Below, one piece after another: positions 17,921-27,336 of a stretch of 64,000 nucleotides of DNA; position 1 is the stretch's first letter; each line of letters opens with the position of its first letter. The translations under genes and the position numbers were made by a program. Origin of the DNA: Sphaerochaeta pleomorpha str. Grapes (GTDB lineage: Bacteria; Spirochaetota; Spirochaetia; Sphaerochaetales; Sphaerochaetaceae); contig NC_016633.1 in the NCBI RefSeq assembly GCF_000236685.1, forward strand, positions 2,728,001 to 2,792,000, given 5' to 3'. The notes beneath the pieces are model-generated. The model was not told the DNA's origin and searched no databases. It saw only the letters and a program-made list of their open reading frames with translations.

Positions 17921-18662
17921 AGTGGAAATGAAACGTGAGGCTCTCGCCTCCAGTCTGCAGGAATTCCTCGTTCTTTGTGACCAGTGTGAAGAAATTATTA
18001 CAGGCAGGCAGAAAGAGAGGACCCCTTTGATGGATTTCTCATCTGTAGTCGATTCCCTCCTTCCTCTACCCATAGACAAGAATTCTACCCAAGGTTGTAC
18101 TTTGAAGCAGCTGCAACAGATGGTTGACGGGTGTACGCTGTGCAAACTCTGTGAGAAACGAAACCATACGGTGTTCGGCGAAGGGGTTCTTCCTCCCCGC
18201 CTCATGGTAGTGGGTGAAGGCCCCGGGGCCGAAGAGGATGCCTCCGGACGTGCGTTTGTCGGACGCGGCGGGGTCTATCTCGATTCCTGGCTTTCCTCGA
18301 TAGGGCTCTCCAGGACCAAAAACGTATATATTGCCAATATTGTAAAGTGCAGGCCCCCTGAAAACAGAAACCCGGAACCGGATGAGATAGCAGCCTGCCT
18401 TCCTTTTATAAAGCGACAGATCCAGCTGGCAAAGCCTGAATTGCTGTTGCTCAGTGGAGCTGTGGCCAGCAAAGCCCTTCTCGAAACTAGTGAGGGGGTA
18501 GGCAAGTTGAGGGGGCGGTTTTTCCGTTATGAGGGGATTCCGACGCTGGTAACCTACCATCCTGCAGGAGTTTTGAGAAACCCTGATCTCCGTCGCCCCG
18601 TCTGGGAGGATATGAAAAAAATTGCAGCTTTCCTTGAAATCCCCATACCGGGGAGGTCTTGA
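17913..18662 (+). CDS. Type-4 (family 4) uracil-DNA glycosylase
   Basis: It removes uracil from DNA and carries a 4Fe-4S cluster. Seen are the GEGPGAEEDASGRAFVG active-site motif, the late TYHPAGVLRNP motif, and four candidate cluster cysteines: two in CTLCKLC and two in the VKCRPPENRNP to AACLPF stretch. The first 65 residues form an extra helical region ahead of the catalytic core. A longer open frame begins inside truA, but GAGGAG lies just before ATG 17913, which I choose. With priA and nfo it adds to the repair genes of the window. Confidence 0.9.
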   Translation: MNEVEMKREALASSLQEFLVLCDQCEEIITGRQKERTPLMDFSSVVDSLLPLPIDKNSTQGCTLKQLQQMVDGCTLCKLCEKRNHTVFGEGVLPPRLMVVGEGPGAEEDASGRAFVGRGGVYLDSWLSSIGLSRTKNVYIANIVKCRPPENRNPEPDEIAACLPFIKRQIQLAKPELLLLSGAVASKALLETSEGVGKLRGRFFRYEGIPTLVTYHPAGVLRNPDLRRPVWEDMKKIAAFLEIPIPGRS

Positions 18663-20638
18663 TGCCTAAATTTCTCTCGCTGGTACTCGATATTCCTTTG
18701 AAACAGAGTTTTACCTACAGTGTTCCCCCTGACCTGGAGGACCTTGTGCGCGTAGGGCTTCGGGTTATAGTGCCGTTCGGAAAAAGGGAAATCACGGGAT
18801 ATATTGTTGATGTTCTGGAAACCTTCGAGGCAGATTACCAACTCAAGCCAATAAAGCGAATCGTCGATAAAGAACCGCTCTATGGGAAACATGAAGTGGA
18901 CCTTGCCCAGTGGATGTCCCGTTTTTATCTGTGCAGCCAAGGTGAGGCGTTAAGCATGATGATCCCTGGGGGCAGGCGTGACAGTGGAACCCCAGCTCTT
19001 GAGAGTGAGGATGATTTGACTATCGGCTCTGTGAAGGATCTTTCAGCGGAGCAGGCTGCTGCTATAGAGGCTATTCTCTCAGGATCCCATCCTATGTTTT
19101 ATCTGTATGGCATAACGGGAAGCGGGAAGAGCGAGGTATTCCTGCGCTGTGCAGAGGCAATGATAGAGAAAGGGAAGCAGGTCATCTACCTGGTTCCCGA
19201 AATAACGTTGACCCACCAACTTGCACGGCAGGTAGTTAACCGGTTCGCAGGCAAAGTGGCTATTCTCCATTCTGCCTTGACCCCAAGCCAGCGCCTTGCC
19301 CAGTGGAAAAAAATCAAGAGCGGCGAGGTAATGCTGGCCATTGGAGCCAGGAGTGCGGTCTTTGCTCCCTTTGAGAACCTGGGACTGGTCATCATCGATG
19401 AAGAACACGAGAACAGCTACAAAAGTGGCAATACTCCCCGCTACCATGCACGGCAGGTGGCCCAGAGGCGATGTGTTGAAATGAAAGCCACGTTGGTTAT
19501 GGGAAGTGCAACCCCTTCGCTTGAGGCTTGGAGCCTGATGAAAGAGGGGAAGCAGATGCGCTGTCTCCGCCTCGATAACCGGGTAGGGGGGGGAGTCCCC
19601 CCTCAAGTTGACGTGGTGGATATGAAATTCGAGAAAAGGACGATAAGCCGCTCGCTGCAGGAACAGATGAAATTGGTTCTGGCAAAAAAGAAACAGGTTA
19701 TCCTTTTCTTGAACCGGCGAGGGTATTCCTATTTTTTCCATTGCAAGAGCTGTGGGTATGAAATGGTTTGCCCCAACTGTACGGTATCCTTGACCTACCA
19801 CCGGGAACACAACGAGATGGTCTGCCATTATTGCGGGTACCGGCGCAAACCAATTGATGTGTGCCCCGAATGTCATTCCCTTGATGTCGGGTATAGCGGG
19901 TTCGGGACCGAGATGGTCCAGCAGGAAGTACAGCTTCTTTTTCCCAATGCCTCTATCGCCCGGCTCGATACCGACAGTGCGAAGGACAAAAAGCACATGG
20001 TTTCGGTACTTGATGATTTTCGCAACGGGAAGATAGATATTCTGCTCGGTACCCAGATGGTGGCAAAAGGGTTGAATTTCCCTTCTGTCGAGCTGGTAGG
20101 GATTGTCCTGGCAGACAGCGGCATGAATATCCCCGATTTTCGTTCCCAGGAGAGGACTTTTTCGTTATTGATGCAGGTTTCTGGCAGGGCAGGCAGATAC
20201 AATGACCAGGGCAAAGTCATCATCCAGACCTTCCACCCGGAAAATGCCGCGGTTGCCTATGCAAAGGTCGGTGACGTGGATGGGTTTTTCGACCAGGAAC
20301 TGCTTATGCGCAAGGAAACCGGGTTTCCACCGTATAGCCGGTTGATCAATCTGGTAGTCAGGGGACGCAACCAGGAAAAAGTCATCGCCCAGGCAGCTTG
20401 CCTTGAAGCCCTTTTGGAAGGGCTGGCTTCACAGATTACTGTAGAGGGAGCCCCAACAGTCCTTTGTAACTGTGAGTGCCCCTTGGAAAAGATTGCCTCA
20501 AACTGGCGTCACCATATCCTGGTAATGGGTACTGAGGCCTCTCTGGCACATCGTCTGGTTGCAAGTGCGCTCCATCAATACACTGCCCCCTCGGGCATCT
20601 ATATTGAAGTAGATATGGACCCCCTGCAACTGTTGTAG
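18662..20638 (+). CDS. priA: Primosomal protein N' (PriA helicase)
   Basis: A 3'-to-5' helicase that restarts stalled replication forks. The N-terminal DNA-binding domain takes residues 1-110. The helicase core has Walker A GITGSGKSE and the DEEH Walker B box (IIDEEHENSYKSG). A zinc-binding insertion contains paired cysteines in CKSCGYEMVCPNC, CHYCGY and CPEC. Motif VI appears in MQVSGRAGR. ATG 18662 is preferred over TTG 18659 since GGGAGG is well placed; it shares one base with the previous stop. A promoter for def follows its stop directly. Confidence 0.95.
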   Translation: MPKFLSLVLDIPLKQSFTYSVPPDLEDLVRVGLRVIVPFGKREITGYIVDVLETFEADYQLKPIKRIVDKEPLYGKHEVDLAQWMSRFYLCSQGEALSMMIPGGRRDSGTPALESEDDLTIGSVKDLSAEQAAAIEAILSGSHPMFYLYGITGSGKSEVFLRCAEAMIEKGKQVIYLVPEITLTHQLARQVVNRFAGKVAILHSALTPSQRLAQWKKIKSGEVMLAIGARSAVFAPFENLGLVIIDEEHENSYKSGNTPRYHARQVAQRRCVEMKATLVMGSATPSLEAWSLMKEGKQMRCLRLDNRVGGGVPPQVDVVDMKFEKRTISRSLQEQMKLVLAKKKQVILFLNRRGYSYFFHCKSCGYEMVCPNCTVSLTYHREHNEMVCHYCGYRRKPIDVCPECHSLDVGYSGFGTEMVQQEVQLLFPNASIARLDTDSAKDKKHMVSVLDDFRNGKIDILLGTQMVAKGLNFPSVELVGIVLADSGMNIPDFRSQERTFSLLMQVSGRAGRYNDQGKVIIQTFHPENAAVAYAKVGDVDGFFDQELLMRKETGFPPYSRLINLVVRGRNQEKVIAQAACLEALLEGLASQITVEGAPTVLCNCECPLEKIASNWRHHILVMGTEASLAHRLVASALHQYTAPSGIYIEVDMDPLQLL

Positions 20639-20640
20639 CG

Positions 20641-20670
20641 TTGACGCTTTGACCTTTGTCTTGGTATCAT
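20641..20670 (+). promoter_or_regulatory. def promoter, possibly leaderless
   Basis: TTGACG (20641-20646) and TATCAT (20665-20670) are 18 bp apart, immediately after the priA stop. The -10 box ends 9 nt before the def ATG and no ribosome site is visible, so the transcript may start with almost no leader. Confidence 0.5.
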
Positions 20671-20679
20671 AGACTAACT

Positions 20680-21186
20680 ATGTTAGATATATATACACTC
20701 GGAGAAGAGGTACTTGAGCAGAAGTGCCAGCCGGTAACCAAATTTGACAGTGGACTGCGCGTCCTCGTCAATGCAATGTTTGAAACGTTGGATGAAGCCG
20801 ATGGAGTGGGCCTTGCAGCCCCCCAGATCGGGGTGTCCAGTCGTTTGTTTGTTATCAATATCCGCAACGTTGAGAAACGTGCGTTTGTAAACCCACAGAT
20901 AATCGAGACCTCTATAGAAACCAGTTCCGCCGAAGAGGGTTGCCTCTCCATCCCCGGTGTCTGGCATGATGTAGAGCGCCCCGCGCAGGTTACGGTCCAA
21001 GCCCAGGACATTGAAGGAAAAGCCTTCGTTATCAAGGCTGAAGGACTCCTTGCCCGCGCTATCCAACACGAGAACGACCACCTTAATGGGATACTGTTCA
21101 TCAATAGGTTGCCCGAAGTTGAGAAAGAGAAAGTCGTAAGGGCCTATGAGCGGAAGACTCGCTCGAAAAGGAGAGTCAAACCGTGA
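20680..21186 (+). CDS. def: Peptide deformylase
   Basis: It removes the formyl group from the N-terminal methionine of new proteins. All three family motifs are present: GVGLAAPQ, EEGCLSIP with the metal-binding Cys, and QHENDHLNG with two metal-binding His and the catalytic Glu. ATG 20680 is the natural family start (MLDIYTLG); the open frame starts eight codons earlier at a TTG with no support. It overlaps fmt as GTGA, the usual def-fmt pairing. Confidence 0.95.
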   Translation: MLDIYTLGEEVLEQKCQPVTKFDSGLRVLVNAMFETLDEADGVGLAAPQIGVSSRLFVINIRNVEKRAFVNPQIIETSIETSSAEEGCLSIPGVWHDVERPAQVTVQAQDIEGKAFVIKAEGLLARAIQHENDHLNGILFINRLPEVEKEKVVRAYERKTRSKRRVKP

Positions 21187-22127
21187 GGATCCTGTTTGCA
21201 GGTACTCCCGAGATAGCAGTCCCGACTCTTCGTGCCCTCCACCAAGCCTTTGGTGTTTGTGCAGTCCTTACCAATCCCGACAGGCCTGGGACCAGGGGAA
21301 ATGCCTTGGTCCCTTCCCCTGTAAAGGTAGCAGCTTTGGAACTTGGTCTTCCGGTATTGCAACCGGAGCATCTGAAGTCCGAAGCGCGAGACCTTATTTC
21401 TTCCTATGGGTGCGATACGCTCGTCTGTTTTGCCTATGGAAAGCTGTTTGGACCTAAATTTCTTTCCCTTTTCAGTGGAGAGACTTTAAATATTCATCCT
21501 TCGCTCTTGCCCTTGCTCCGTGGTTCGTCCCCCATTCAGGGAGCTATCCTGAATCAATTTTTCAAGACCGGGATTAGCATTCAGCGCATTGCCTCCCAGA
21601 TGGATTGCGGGGATATTGCAGCTACTGAGGCATTTGACTTAGTCGGTAATGAAACGACCCAGTCCTTGACCGATATCGTCAAAAAAAAGGCTGCCCCTTT
21701 GGCAGTGGAAACCTTGCAGAAAGTGAAGGACGGGACAGTATCCTTCACCCCGCAGAATGGCGAGAGTTCGTATACCCAGATGGTAACCAAAGAAATGGCG
21801 GTTATCGACTGGTCCCTCCCTGCCAAAGAAATACATGCCTTGATTCGTGCCATGCTCCCATGGCCAAAGGCGACAACCCGGTTCAAAGGGCAGTCCTTGC
21901 TGATTACCTCAGTACAAGGCATCCTTTCTGATGCAGGTTTAGAGGAGGTTCCCTCTTCTGTTGTTGCCGGAACGGTCGTGAAAAGCCAAAAAGGCAAAGG
22001 TATTGCCATTGCAACAGGGTCGGGCCTGCTTTGGGTGGACCGTATGCAATTGGAGAAACGCAAAGAGATGGACTGGCAGTCTTTTCTCAATGGCAATAGG
22101 GATTTCATAGCATCAAAATTAGGATAA
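21183..22127 (+). CDS. fmt: Methionyl-tRNA formyltransferase
   Basis: It formylates initiator Met-tRNA using 10-formyltetrahydrofolate. The N-terminal Rossmann domain starts MRILFAGTPEIAVPTL, and the catalytic region shows LNIHPSLLPLLRGSSPIQ with the active His and the later Asp in QMDCGDI. The C-terminal OB-like domain begins near residue 205. It starts with GTG overlapping the def stop, supporting translational coupling. The length of 314 is normal. Confidence 0.95.
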   Translation: MRILFAGTPEIAVPTLRALHQAFGVCAVLTNPDRPGTRGNALVPSPVKVAALELGLPVLQPEHLKSEARDLISSYGCDTLVCFAYGKLFGPKFLSLFSGETLNIHPSLLPLLRGSSPIQGAILNQFFKTGISIQRIASQMDCGDIAATEAFDLVGNETTQSLTDIVKKKAAPLAVETLQKVKDGTVSFTPQNGESSYTQMVTKEMAVIDWSLPAKEIHALIRAMLPWPKATTRFKGQSLLITSVQGILSDAGLEEVPSSVVAGTVVKSQKGKGIAIATGSGLLWVDRMQLEKRKEMDWQSFLNGNRDFIASKLG

Positions 22128-22131
22128 CAGG

Positions 22132-24363
22132 ATGAAGAGAAGATTTCTTACGATGGTAATGGTTTTATGTTCTCTGTCCTTGTTTTCAGCAACCCCGAAG
22201 GTAGCTGTGGTATTAAGTGGCGGCGGGGCTCGGGGGTTTGCTCATATTGCGGTTCTTGAAGCGCTTGAAAAACAGGGGATTCCCATAGATACGGTCTTCG
22301 GTACCAGTATGGGAGCCTTGATTGGTGGGTTGTATTGTGCCGGCTATAGCCCTTCGGATATTCGCAATATGGTTGCAAATATTGACATGATGGCTCTATT
22401 CACAGAAAGCCCTTCGGGCAAATCCTATTCTGTTTCGGAAGCTTTCAACGAGATTCCCGAAAATGTATTTTCACTTGGTTTCGACTCCTCCGGGATCGGG
22501 AATGCCCCAGGGTTGATCGGGGACCAGAAAATCCTTGCGCTTTTGAATTCCTTGCTTTCGAAGATACCCGAGAATACCAATTTTGATGATCTTACAGTCC
22601 CTTTCCGCTGTGTTTCCACCGATGCGTTCAGTGGAAGGCGGATTGTCTACAGGGACGGATCGCTGGTCACTGCCATCCGGAGCAGCATATCACTTCCCAT
22701 TATTTTCACTCCGTATCCCCAAAAGGACGGTAAGTATGCTATGGATGGAGGGTTGGTTGACAACATGCCTGTCCAGTTGGCAAAGGATTTTGGTTTTGAC
22801 ATAGTCATTGCCTGCGATGTGAACGCGAAGCAGCGGACCAGTTCCGAATCGTTGGACTCTCTTTCTGCCGTTATTACCCAGACCCTCTTATTGGTCACCC
22901 AAGCGGGTGTAACCATACAATATCCCCTGGCCGATATCCTGCTGTTCCCGGAGCTCGGGGATATAAAGACCCTGGATTTTTTCAAGGCCGAGGAAATAAT
23001 CAAGATCGGGGAAGAAGCCTGTGTGGACAAGGAGCTTGAATTAAGTGACCTGGCCAAACGTATCGAACAGGACAGGCCGCTTGCCTACCTTCCCCCTGGA
23101 AGGAAAGGGATGTATTTTCAACTTCCTGATCCGCTTATCAGGGAAGTCAAGATTATCGATACCTCCTCATTCAAGGCTCTCCGGATTCCCCAGGCAGAGA
23201 TTTTCGATTCCTTCATAGGCCGTAGCCTGGATGAATCGACAAAATATAATCTTTCGTTGGCACTTGATCGCATAAAGAGAAATTATGGGTTGTCCTCTGC
23301 AAGTTATGATATGACCGAGGTAAATGAGAGCGGAGGCATCCTGCTGATAAATGTCAGGTCCTTCCAGGAACCCTCCTCAAAGGTCAGCCTGGGGGTTAAC
23401 GGAACCCTTGGCTTTTCTTCAAATACCCCGAATGCCGTTGGCTGGGCGCTTCCCGAAGTCCATTTGAATGCTTTGTTTTCCCATGTTTTCCTTACTGATT
23501 TCTCTTTCGATACAACTATCTCGGTAGGGCAAACCCTACGATTGGATTTTGCGACAAAATATCCCTTTATAGCGACTCCTTCCTCTTCCTTGGACTTCGT
23601 GGTCAACACGGCAGTCCAACAAGGAAGCCTGACGCCTCTTGACAGCAAAGTCAATGGGAACCGTGAAGCTGACCTTGACCATGGGTTTCTATTCGATCTT
23701 GGGCTAGACCTTCATTTCAAGGATTACGGCAGAGCTGATGCTGGCTCCCTGTTTACCTTTGTGTATATCGATTCAGATGCCTGGGATGATGCACACTTCC
23801 TTGTTATTCCCACACTCTATGGGTCGATGGTATGGAATTCGCAGAAAGGGATTTTTTCCCCTGATGGCTTGAAGGCTGAATTTTCGGCCGCCGTAGGCAG
23901 TACCGATGTCCTTTTATATTCAGTACGAGCCTCTATCTGTGAGAGATATGTGGTCAGGAAAGTCGATAGTGTCAGATGGGATTTGCAATACGCGACCATA
24001 CGGTTTCCCCACCAATTGCTTTCTTCCTATGTAGATTTCGGAGGGCTTTGCGGTATGCCCGGTTACAGTGTGGGGACTCTCAAGCGCGATATGATCATTG
24101 GAGGTTTTACCTGGCAGCATGACCTTGGGGAAATGAATGGTTTCCCCCTGCATGTCATGGCAGTTTGCAGAATTGGGACGGCAGATGGCTATGACCCTTA
24201 TTCAGCCTCTATCGAACCTGATCCGGCATTCTTTGCCGACTGTATCGGGCTGGAAGCCGGATTTGGCCTAATGATAGGGGCTGAGACCCCTGTCGGGAAT
24301 ATCATAGCCGGTCTTGGTGCCAGCATGCAGGGAAATCTTTCCTTCATTATAGGGATTCTTTGA
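22132..24363 (+). CDS. Patatin-like phospholipase with C-terminal outer-membrane barrel
   Basis: A 743-residue envelope protein. Residues 1-20 are a signal peptide. The patatin domain follows with GGGARGFAH, nucleophile S59 in GTSMG and catalytic D205 in MDGGLVDNMP. Around residues 325-420 there is a POTRA-like segment, and from about 425 to the end the alternating strands resemble a BamA-type barrel (the surface-antigen domain). This layout matches PlpD-type (type Vd) secreted lipases. The start is 4 bp after fmt. Its stop overlaps the next gene by one base. Passenger release cannot be judged from sequence. Confidence 0.88.
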   Translation: MKRRFLTMVMVLCSLSLFSATPKVAVVLSGGGARGFAHIAVLEALEKQGIPIDTVFGTSMGALIGGLYCAGYSPSDIRNMVANIDMMALFTESPSGKSYSVSEAFNEIPENVFSLGFDSSGIGNAPGLIGDQKILALLNSLLSKIPENTNFDDLTVPFRCVSTDAFSGRRIVYRDGSLVTAIRSSISLPIIFTPYPQKDGKYAMDGGLVDNMPVQLAKDFGFDIVIACDVNAKQRTSSESLDSLSAVITQTLLLVTQAGVTIQYPLADILLFPELGDIKTLDFFKAEEIIKIGEEACVDKELELSDLAKRIEQDRPLAYLPPGRKGMYFQLPDPLIREVKIIDTSSFKALRIPQAEIFDSFIGRSLDESTKYNLSLALDRIKRNYGLSSASYDMTEVNESGGILLINVRSFQEPSSKVSLGVNGTLGFSSNTPNAVGWALPEVHLNALFSHVFLTDFSFDTTISVGQTLRLDFATKYPFIATPSSSLDFVVNTAVQQGSLTPLDSKVNGNREADLDHGFLFDLGLDLHFKDYGRADAGSLFTFVYIDSDAWDDAHFLVIPTLYGSMVWNSQKGIFSPDGLKAEFSAAVGSTDVLLYSVRASICERYVVRKVDSVRWDLQYATIRFPHQLLSSYVDFGGLCGMPGYSVGTLKRDMIIGGFTWQHDLGEMNGFPLHVMAVCRIGTADGYDPYSASIEPDPAFFADCIGLEAGFGLMIGAETPVGNIIAGLGASMQGNLSFIIGIL

Positions 24364-25358
24364 TGAGTGAACGTTGGAATTCGTATGGACCCTATCTGGA
24401 AAAAATCTATGGAAGCCGTGTATACCGCATCGGCATAGACGGGGGCTTTTCCTGCCCTAACCGTGATCGCAAGAGAAGTGGCGGCTGCATTTATTGTGAC
24501 GGTACCGGGGCTTCCGCCATCTACCAGCGTACAAAGGAGAGGGGCTTTACCCATAAAAGTTCCTTTAATGAGACGGTAAGCAATTCCGATCCTCTCGATG
24601 TCCCTTCCCTGGAGCAACGGTGCCTTTCAGTCAAGAACCAGATTGAACGGGGGAGGCAATTCTTACGGCAACGATATAAAGCGGATATGTTCAGTGCCTA
24701 TTTTCAGGCCTGGACCAATACATATGCAGATATTGCTACCTTGAAATCCTTGTATGACTGTGCACTGGATGAGGGACCTTTTACTGAATTTATCATTTCG
24801 ACCCGACCGGATTGCCTTGGCCCAGAGATTCTTGATTTACTGGAGAGCTATAAGGGTCGGGTTGAAAAAGTGTGGGTAGAATTAGGATTGCAGAGTGCTG
24901 ATAATGCCACTTTGGAATTGATTGAACGGAATCATACAAAAAATTGTTACATTCAGGCAGTAAAAGCGTTACATGAGAGAGGCATCGGTGTTTGTACACA
25001 TGTTATTACCGGGTTGCCTGGAGAATCCCTGCAGGGTTATATTGAAACTGCACGCCTTATCAACCAAGTGGGGAGTGAAGCGGTGAAGATTCACAATCTC
25101 GATGTGTGTGGAGGAACCAAGCTCAATGACTGGTATGCAGAGGGTGAGGTGAGCGTGGCCTCGAGCCGAAGACATATCGAGAATTGCATAGGGGTGTTAC
25201 GGCACCTGAATAAGGAAATTGTCATTGAAAGAATTATCTGTGAGACTCCCCAGCACCGTTTGGTAGCCCCCAGAAATTTTCCCGACAAAAGTGCCTTTCT
25301 CTCTTCACTGAAGAAGGCAATGGAGCACCTAGATTATACGCAAGGGGATTTGGCATGA
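24363..25358 (+). CDS. Radical SAM protein (TIGR01212 / YhcC type)
   Basis: A radical SAM enzyme whose 4Fe-4S ligands are the three cysteines of SCPNRD...GGCIYC, spaced C-x10-C-x2-C, a wider spacing than the classic C-x3-C-x2-C and typical of the YhcC/YtqA group. Other landmarks are the YFQAWTNTYA and VELGLQSA segments and a HVITGLPGE motif. The reaction of this group is, as far as I know, not settled, with tRNA modification a suggestion. ATG 24363 shares a base with the previous stop. The VanZ gene overlaps by 4 bp. Confidence 0.88.
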   Translation: MSERWNSYGPYLEKIYGSRVYRIGIDGGFSCPNRDRKRSGGCIYCDGTGASAIYQRTKERGFTHKSSFNETVSNSDPLDVPSLEQRCLSVKNQIERGRQFLRQRYKADMFSAYFQAWTNTYADIATLKSLYDCALDEGPFTEFIISTRPDCLGPEILDLLESYKGRVEKVWVELGLQSADNATLELIERNHTKNCYIQAVKALHERGIGVCTHVITGLPGESLQGYIETARLINQVGSEAVKIHNLDVCGGTKLNDWYAEGEVSVASSRRHIENCIGVLRHLNKEIVIERIICETPQHRLVAPRNFPDKSAFLSSLKKAMEHLDYTQGDLA

Positions 25359-25864
25359 AAAAAAGACTACCGTTACAGTCAATTATCAGAATAGTTGGAA
25401 TTGTCTCTACCTTACTTACAGTCCTTGCAATATTCTATTTCTCACTGATCCCGACACAGGCTTATCCTCGGTTTTCTTGGATTCCCTTCGCGGACAAAGG
25501 CGACCATATGCTCGCTTATACTGCCTTGGGTTTTTCACTTTTCCTTGCAACGCTGCAAATTCCAGGATCAGGCAAGCCTCGTAGGGACCAGAATGCCCAT
25601 TCAACGCTGCATCTGACCTCCTGGTCGGGACGTTCCATTTTGATTTCCCTCATTGTAGGGGCTTTGCTCGGGTCCTTTGTCGAAGTAATACAACCGTTCT
25701 TCGGGCGTTCCCGTGAATGGCTGGATTTCTTTGCAGATGTTATGGGCTTGGTGGTTGGTGTTGCAATCGCTTTGATGATTCTCAAGGTAGTCGGAGGGTT
25801 TTTCGTAACCCGTCCCTGGCTATATGACCCGAATTGGGAGGCTGAGGTACATGACTCTTTCTGA
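25355..25864 (+). CDS. VanZ-like membrane protein
   Basis: A small integral membrane protein with about four spans and the VanZ-type pattern: an early SLIPTQAYP loop, then DKGDHMLAYTALGFSLFLA, then VEVIQPFFGRSREWLDFFADVMG. VanZ-family members are linked to the cell envelope and some give low-level resistance to glycopeptides, but the biochemical role of most is unknown. It starts in an ATGA overlap and its end overlaps the fumarase alpha gene by 14 bp. Confidence 0.85.
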   Translation: MKKRLPLQSIIRIVGIVSTLLTVLAIFYFSLIPTQAYPRFSWIPFADKGDHMLAYTALGFSLFLATLQIPGSGKPRRDQNAHSTLHLTSWSGRSILISLIVGALLGSFVEVIQPFFGRSREWLDFFADVMGLVVGVAIALMILKVVGGFFVTRPWLYDPNWEAEVHDSF

Positions 25865-26714
25865 AAAAATAACCGAGGCCTTGCGGCAGGCTGTAGTCAG
25901 TCTTTCCCCCGATGTCCTTGCCTGTCTGGACAGGGCCATTGAAGAAGAATCGAAGGGAATGGGGGAGGTCCATAGTGATGCAAGCCTCATGGTTTTGCAG
26001 GCAATCAAGGATAATTTGGAGATTGCAAGTCAAAAAGGGCTTCCCATGTGTCAGGATACTGGGATGTTTGTCGTATTTGTAGACTTGGGGCGAGATTGTC
26101 CCCTGTCTCCTACCCTGATTGAAAAAGCCATCAAATGTGGTTGCCTTGAAGCTGTACAACAGGCCTCCTTTCGGCGTTCGGTAGTGGCTGAGCCTGTTTT
26201 TGAGCGAAAGAATACCACTGACAATCTTCCCCCTGTCATTTCTTGGAAATTGGTCGATGGATCGTCTGTGGCTATCCACTTTTTGCTCAAGGGGTTTGGA
26301 AGTGAGAATTGCAGTTCTGTGAGGATGCTCAACCCGACAGGAGGCAGTGCTGCGGTAGTTGACGCAGTAGAAGAAATCGTCCGCCTTGCCGGTGGAAAAC
26401 CCTGTCCCCCGATTTTCCTTGGGGTCGGCCTTGGCGGTACCATGGAACGTGCAGCACTGTTGTCAAAACGAGCTCTTCTGCGAGACAGCGGGAAGCAGAA
26501 TGCAAATCCAAAGTATGCAAGCCTGGAACAGGAGATTCTGGACAGGGTCCAGAACCTGCATATAGGAAGCGGTGGTTTTGGAGGACGTGTCACCGCCCTC
26601 AATGTCGCCGTTGAATATGAACCTACCCACATTGCCGCTCTTCCTCTGGCTGTTTCCATCAATTGCTGGGCAGACCGGAAGGCTACCGTGATATGGGAGG
26701 GTGAAGATGCGTAA
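25851..26714 (+). CDS. Class I fumarate hydratase, alpha (N-terminal) subunit
   Basis: The Fe-S subunit of a two-part class I hydratase (TtdA/FumA-N type) that interconverts fumarate and malate or a related acid. Candidate cluster ligands are the Cys residues in MCQDTGM, SENCSSV and KPCPPIFLG. GVGLGGTMERAALLSKRAL is also typical. ATG 25851, with GGGAGG upstream, is chosen over the frame start at 25824. It overlaps the beta gene by 8 bp. Specificity for fumarate, tartrate or mesaconate cannot be read from the sequence, and fumarate is the default inference. Confidence 0.9.
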   Translation: MTLSEKITEALRQAVVSLSPDVLACLDRAIEEESKGMGEVHSDASLMVLQAIKDNLEIASQKGLPMCQDTGMFVVFVDLGRDCPLSPTLIEKAIKCGCLEAVQQASFRRSVVAEPVFERKNTTDNLPPVISWKLVDGSSVAIHFLLKGFGSENCSSVRMLNPTGGSAAVVDAVEEIVRLAGGKPCPPIFLGVGLGGTMERAALLSKRALLRDSGKQNANPKYASLEQEILDRVQNLHIGSGGFGGRVTALNVAVEYEPTHIAALPLAVSINCWADRKATVIWEGEDA

Positions 26715-27231
26715 GGTTACTCTTCCTCTCTCTTCCCAAGATGTGCAGTCCTTGCGGGCTTTTGACCAGGTACTGCTTAGCGGTGAACTCTATGTAGGCA
26801 GAGATCAAGTTCATAGTCGTTTGGTTACCCTGTTGGATAACAACGAGCCATTGCCTTTTTCCCTTTCGGGCCAGACCATGTACTACATGGGTCCTTCGCC
26901 TGCCCCTAATGGGCATCTGATAGGATCTTGTGGGCCGACCACCAGTGCAAGGATGGATGCGTTCTCCCCGAGGCTTTTGGACCTTGGGCTCAAGGCCATG
27001 GTGGGAAAGGGTCCACGGAGCAAAGCCGTGGTAGATTCCATTGTGAAAAACCAGGCAGTCTACCTGCAAGCCTTTGGTGGATGCGGGGCGCTCTATGCCT
27101 CAACGGTTACAAAAGTCGAGACAATAGCCTTTTCAGACCTTGGGCCTGAGGCCCTATTGCGACTTACCGTGGAAAATTTTCCGGTTATCGTAGCCATAGA
27201 CTGTTTTGGAGGGAGTGTCTATTCACTGTAG
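26707..27231 (+). CDS. Class I fumarate hydratase, beta (C-terminal) subunit
   Basis: Partner of the preceding subunit. Landmarks are GPSPAPNGHLIGSCGPTTSARMD, with the GPTT substrate loop, and the MVGKGPRS motif. The late GGCGALYA and DCFGGSVYS segments are also typical. The ATG at 26707 follows a GGGAGG site and lies within the end of the alpha gene, so the subunits are probably made in equal amounts. This is the last gene of the run that begins at glpK. Confidence 0.92.
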   Translation: MRKVTLPLSSQDVQSLRAFDQVLLSGELYVGRDQVHSRLVTLLDNNEPLPFSLSGQTMYYMGPSPAPNGHLIGSCGPTTSARMDAFSPRLLDLGLKAMVGKGPRSKAVVDSIVKNQAVYLQAFGGCGALYASTVTKVETIAFSDLGPEALLRLTVENFPVIVAIDCFGGSVYSL

Positions 27232-27336
27232 GTTGTAATTGCATACCCCCAAGAAACCGCGCATTTGCATGAAGCATCTTGCTGGGTATGGTTTTATTGC
27301 CACTTTTATTCTTTTTGCTGGACGTTTTTCAGTTTG

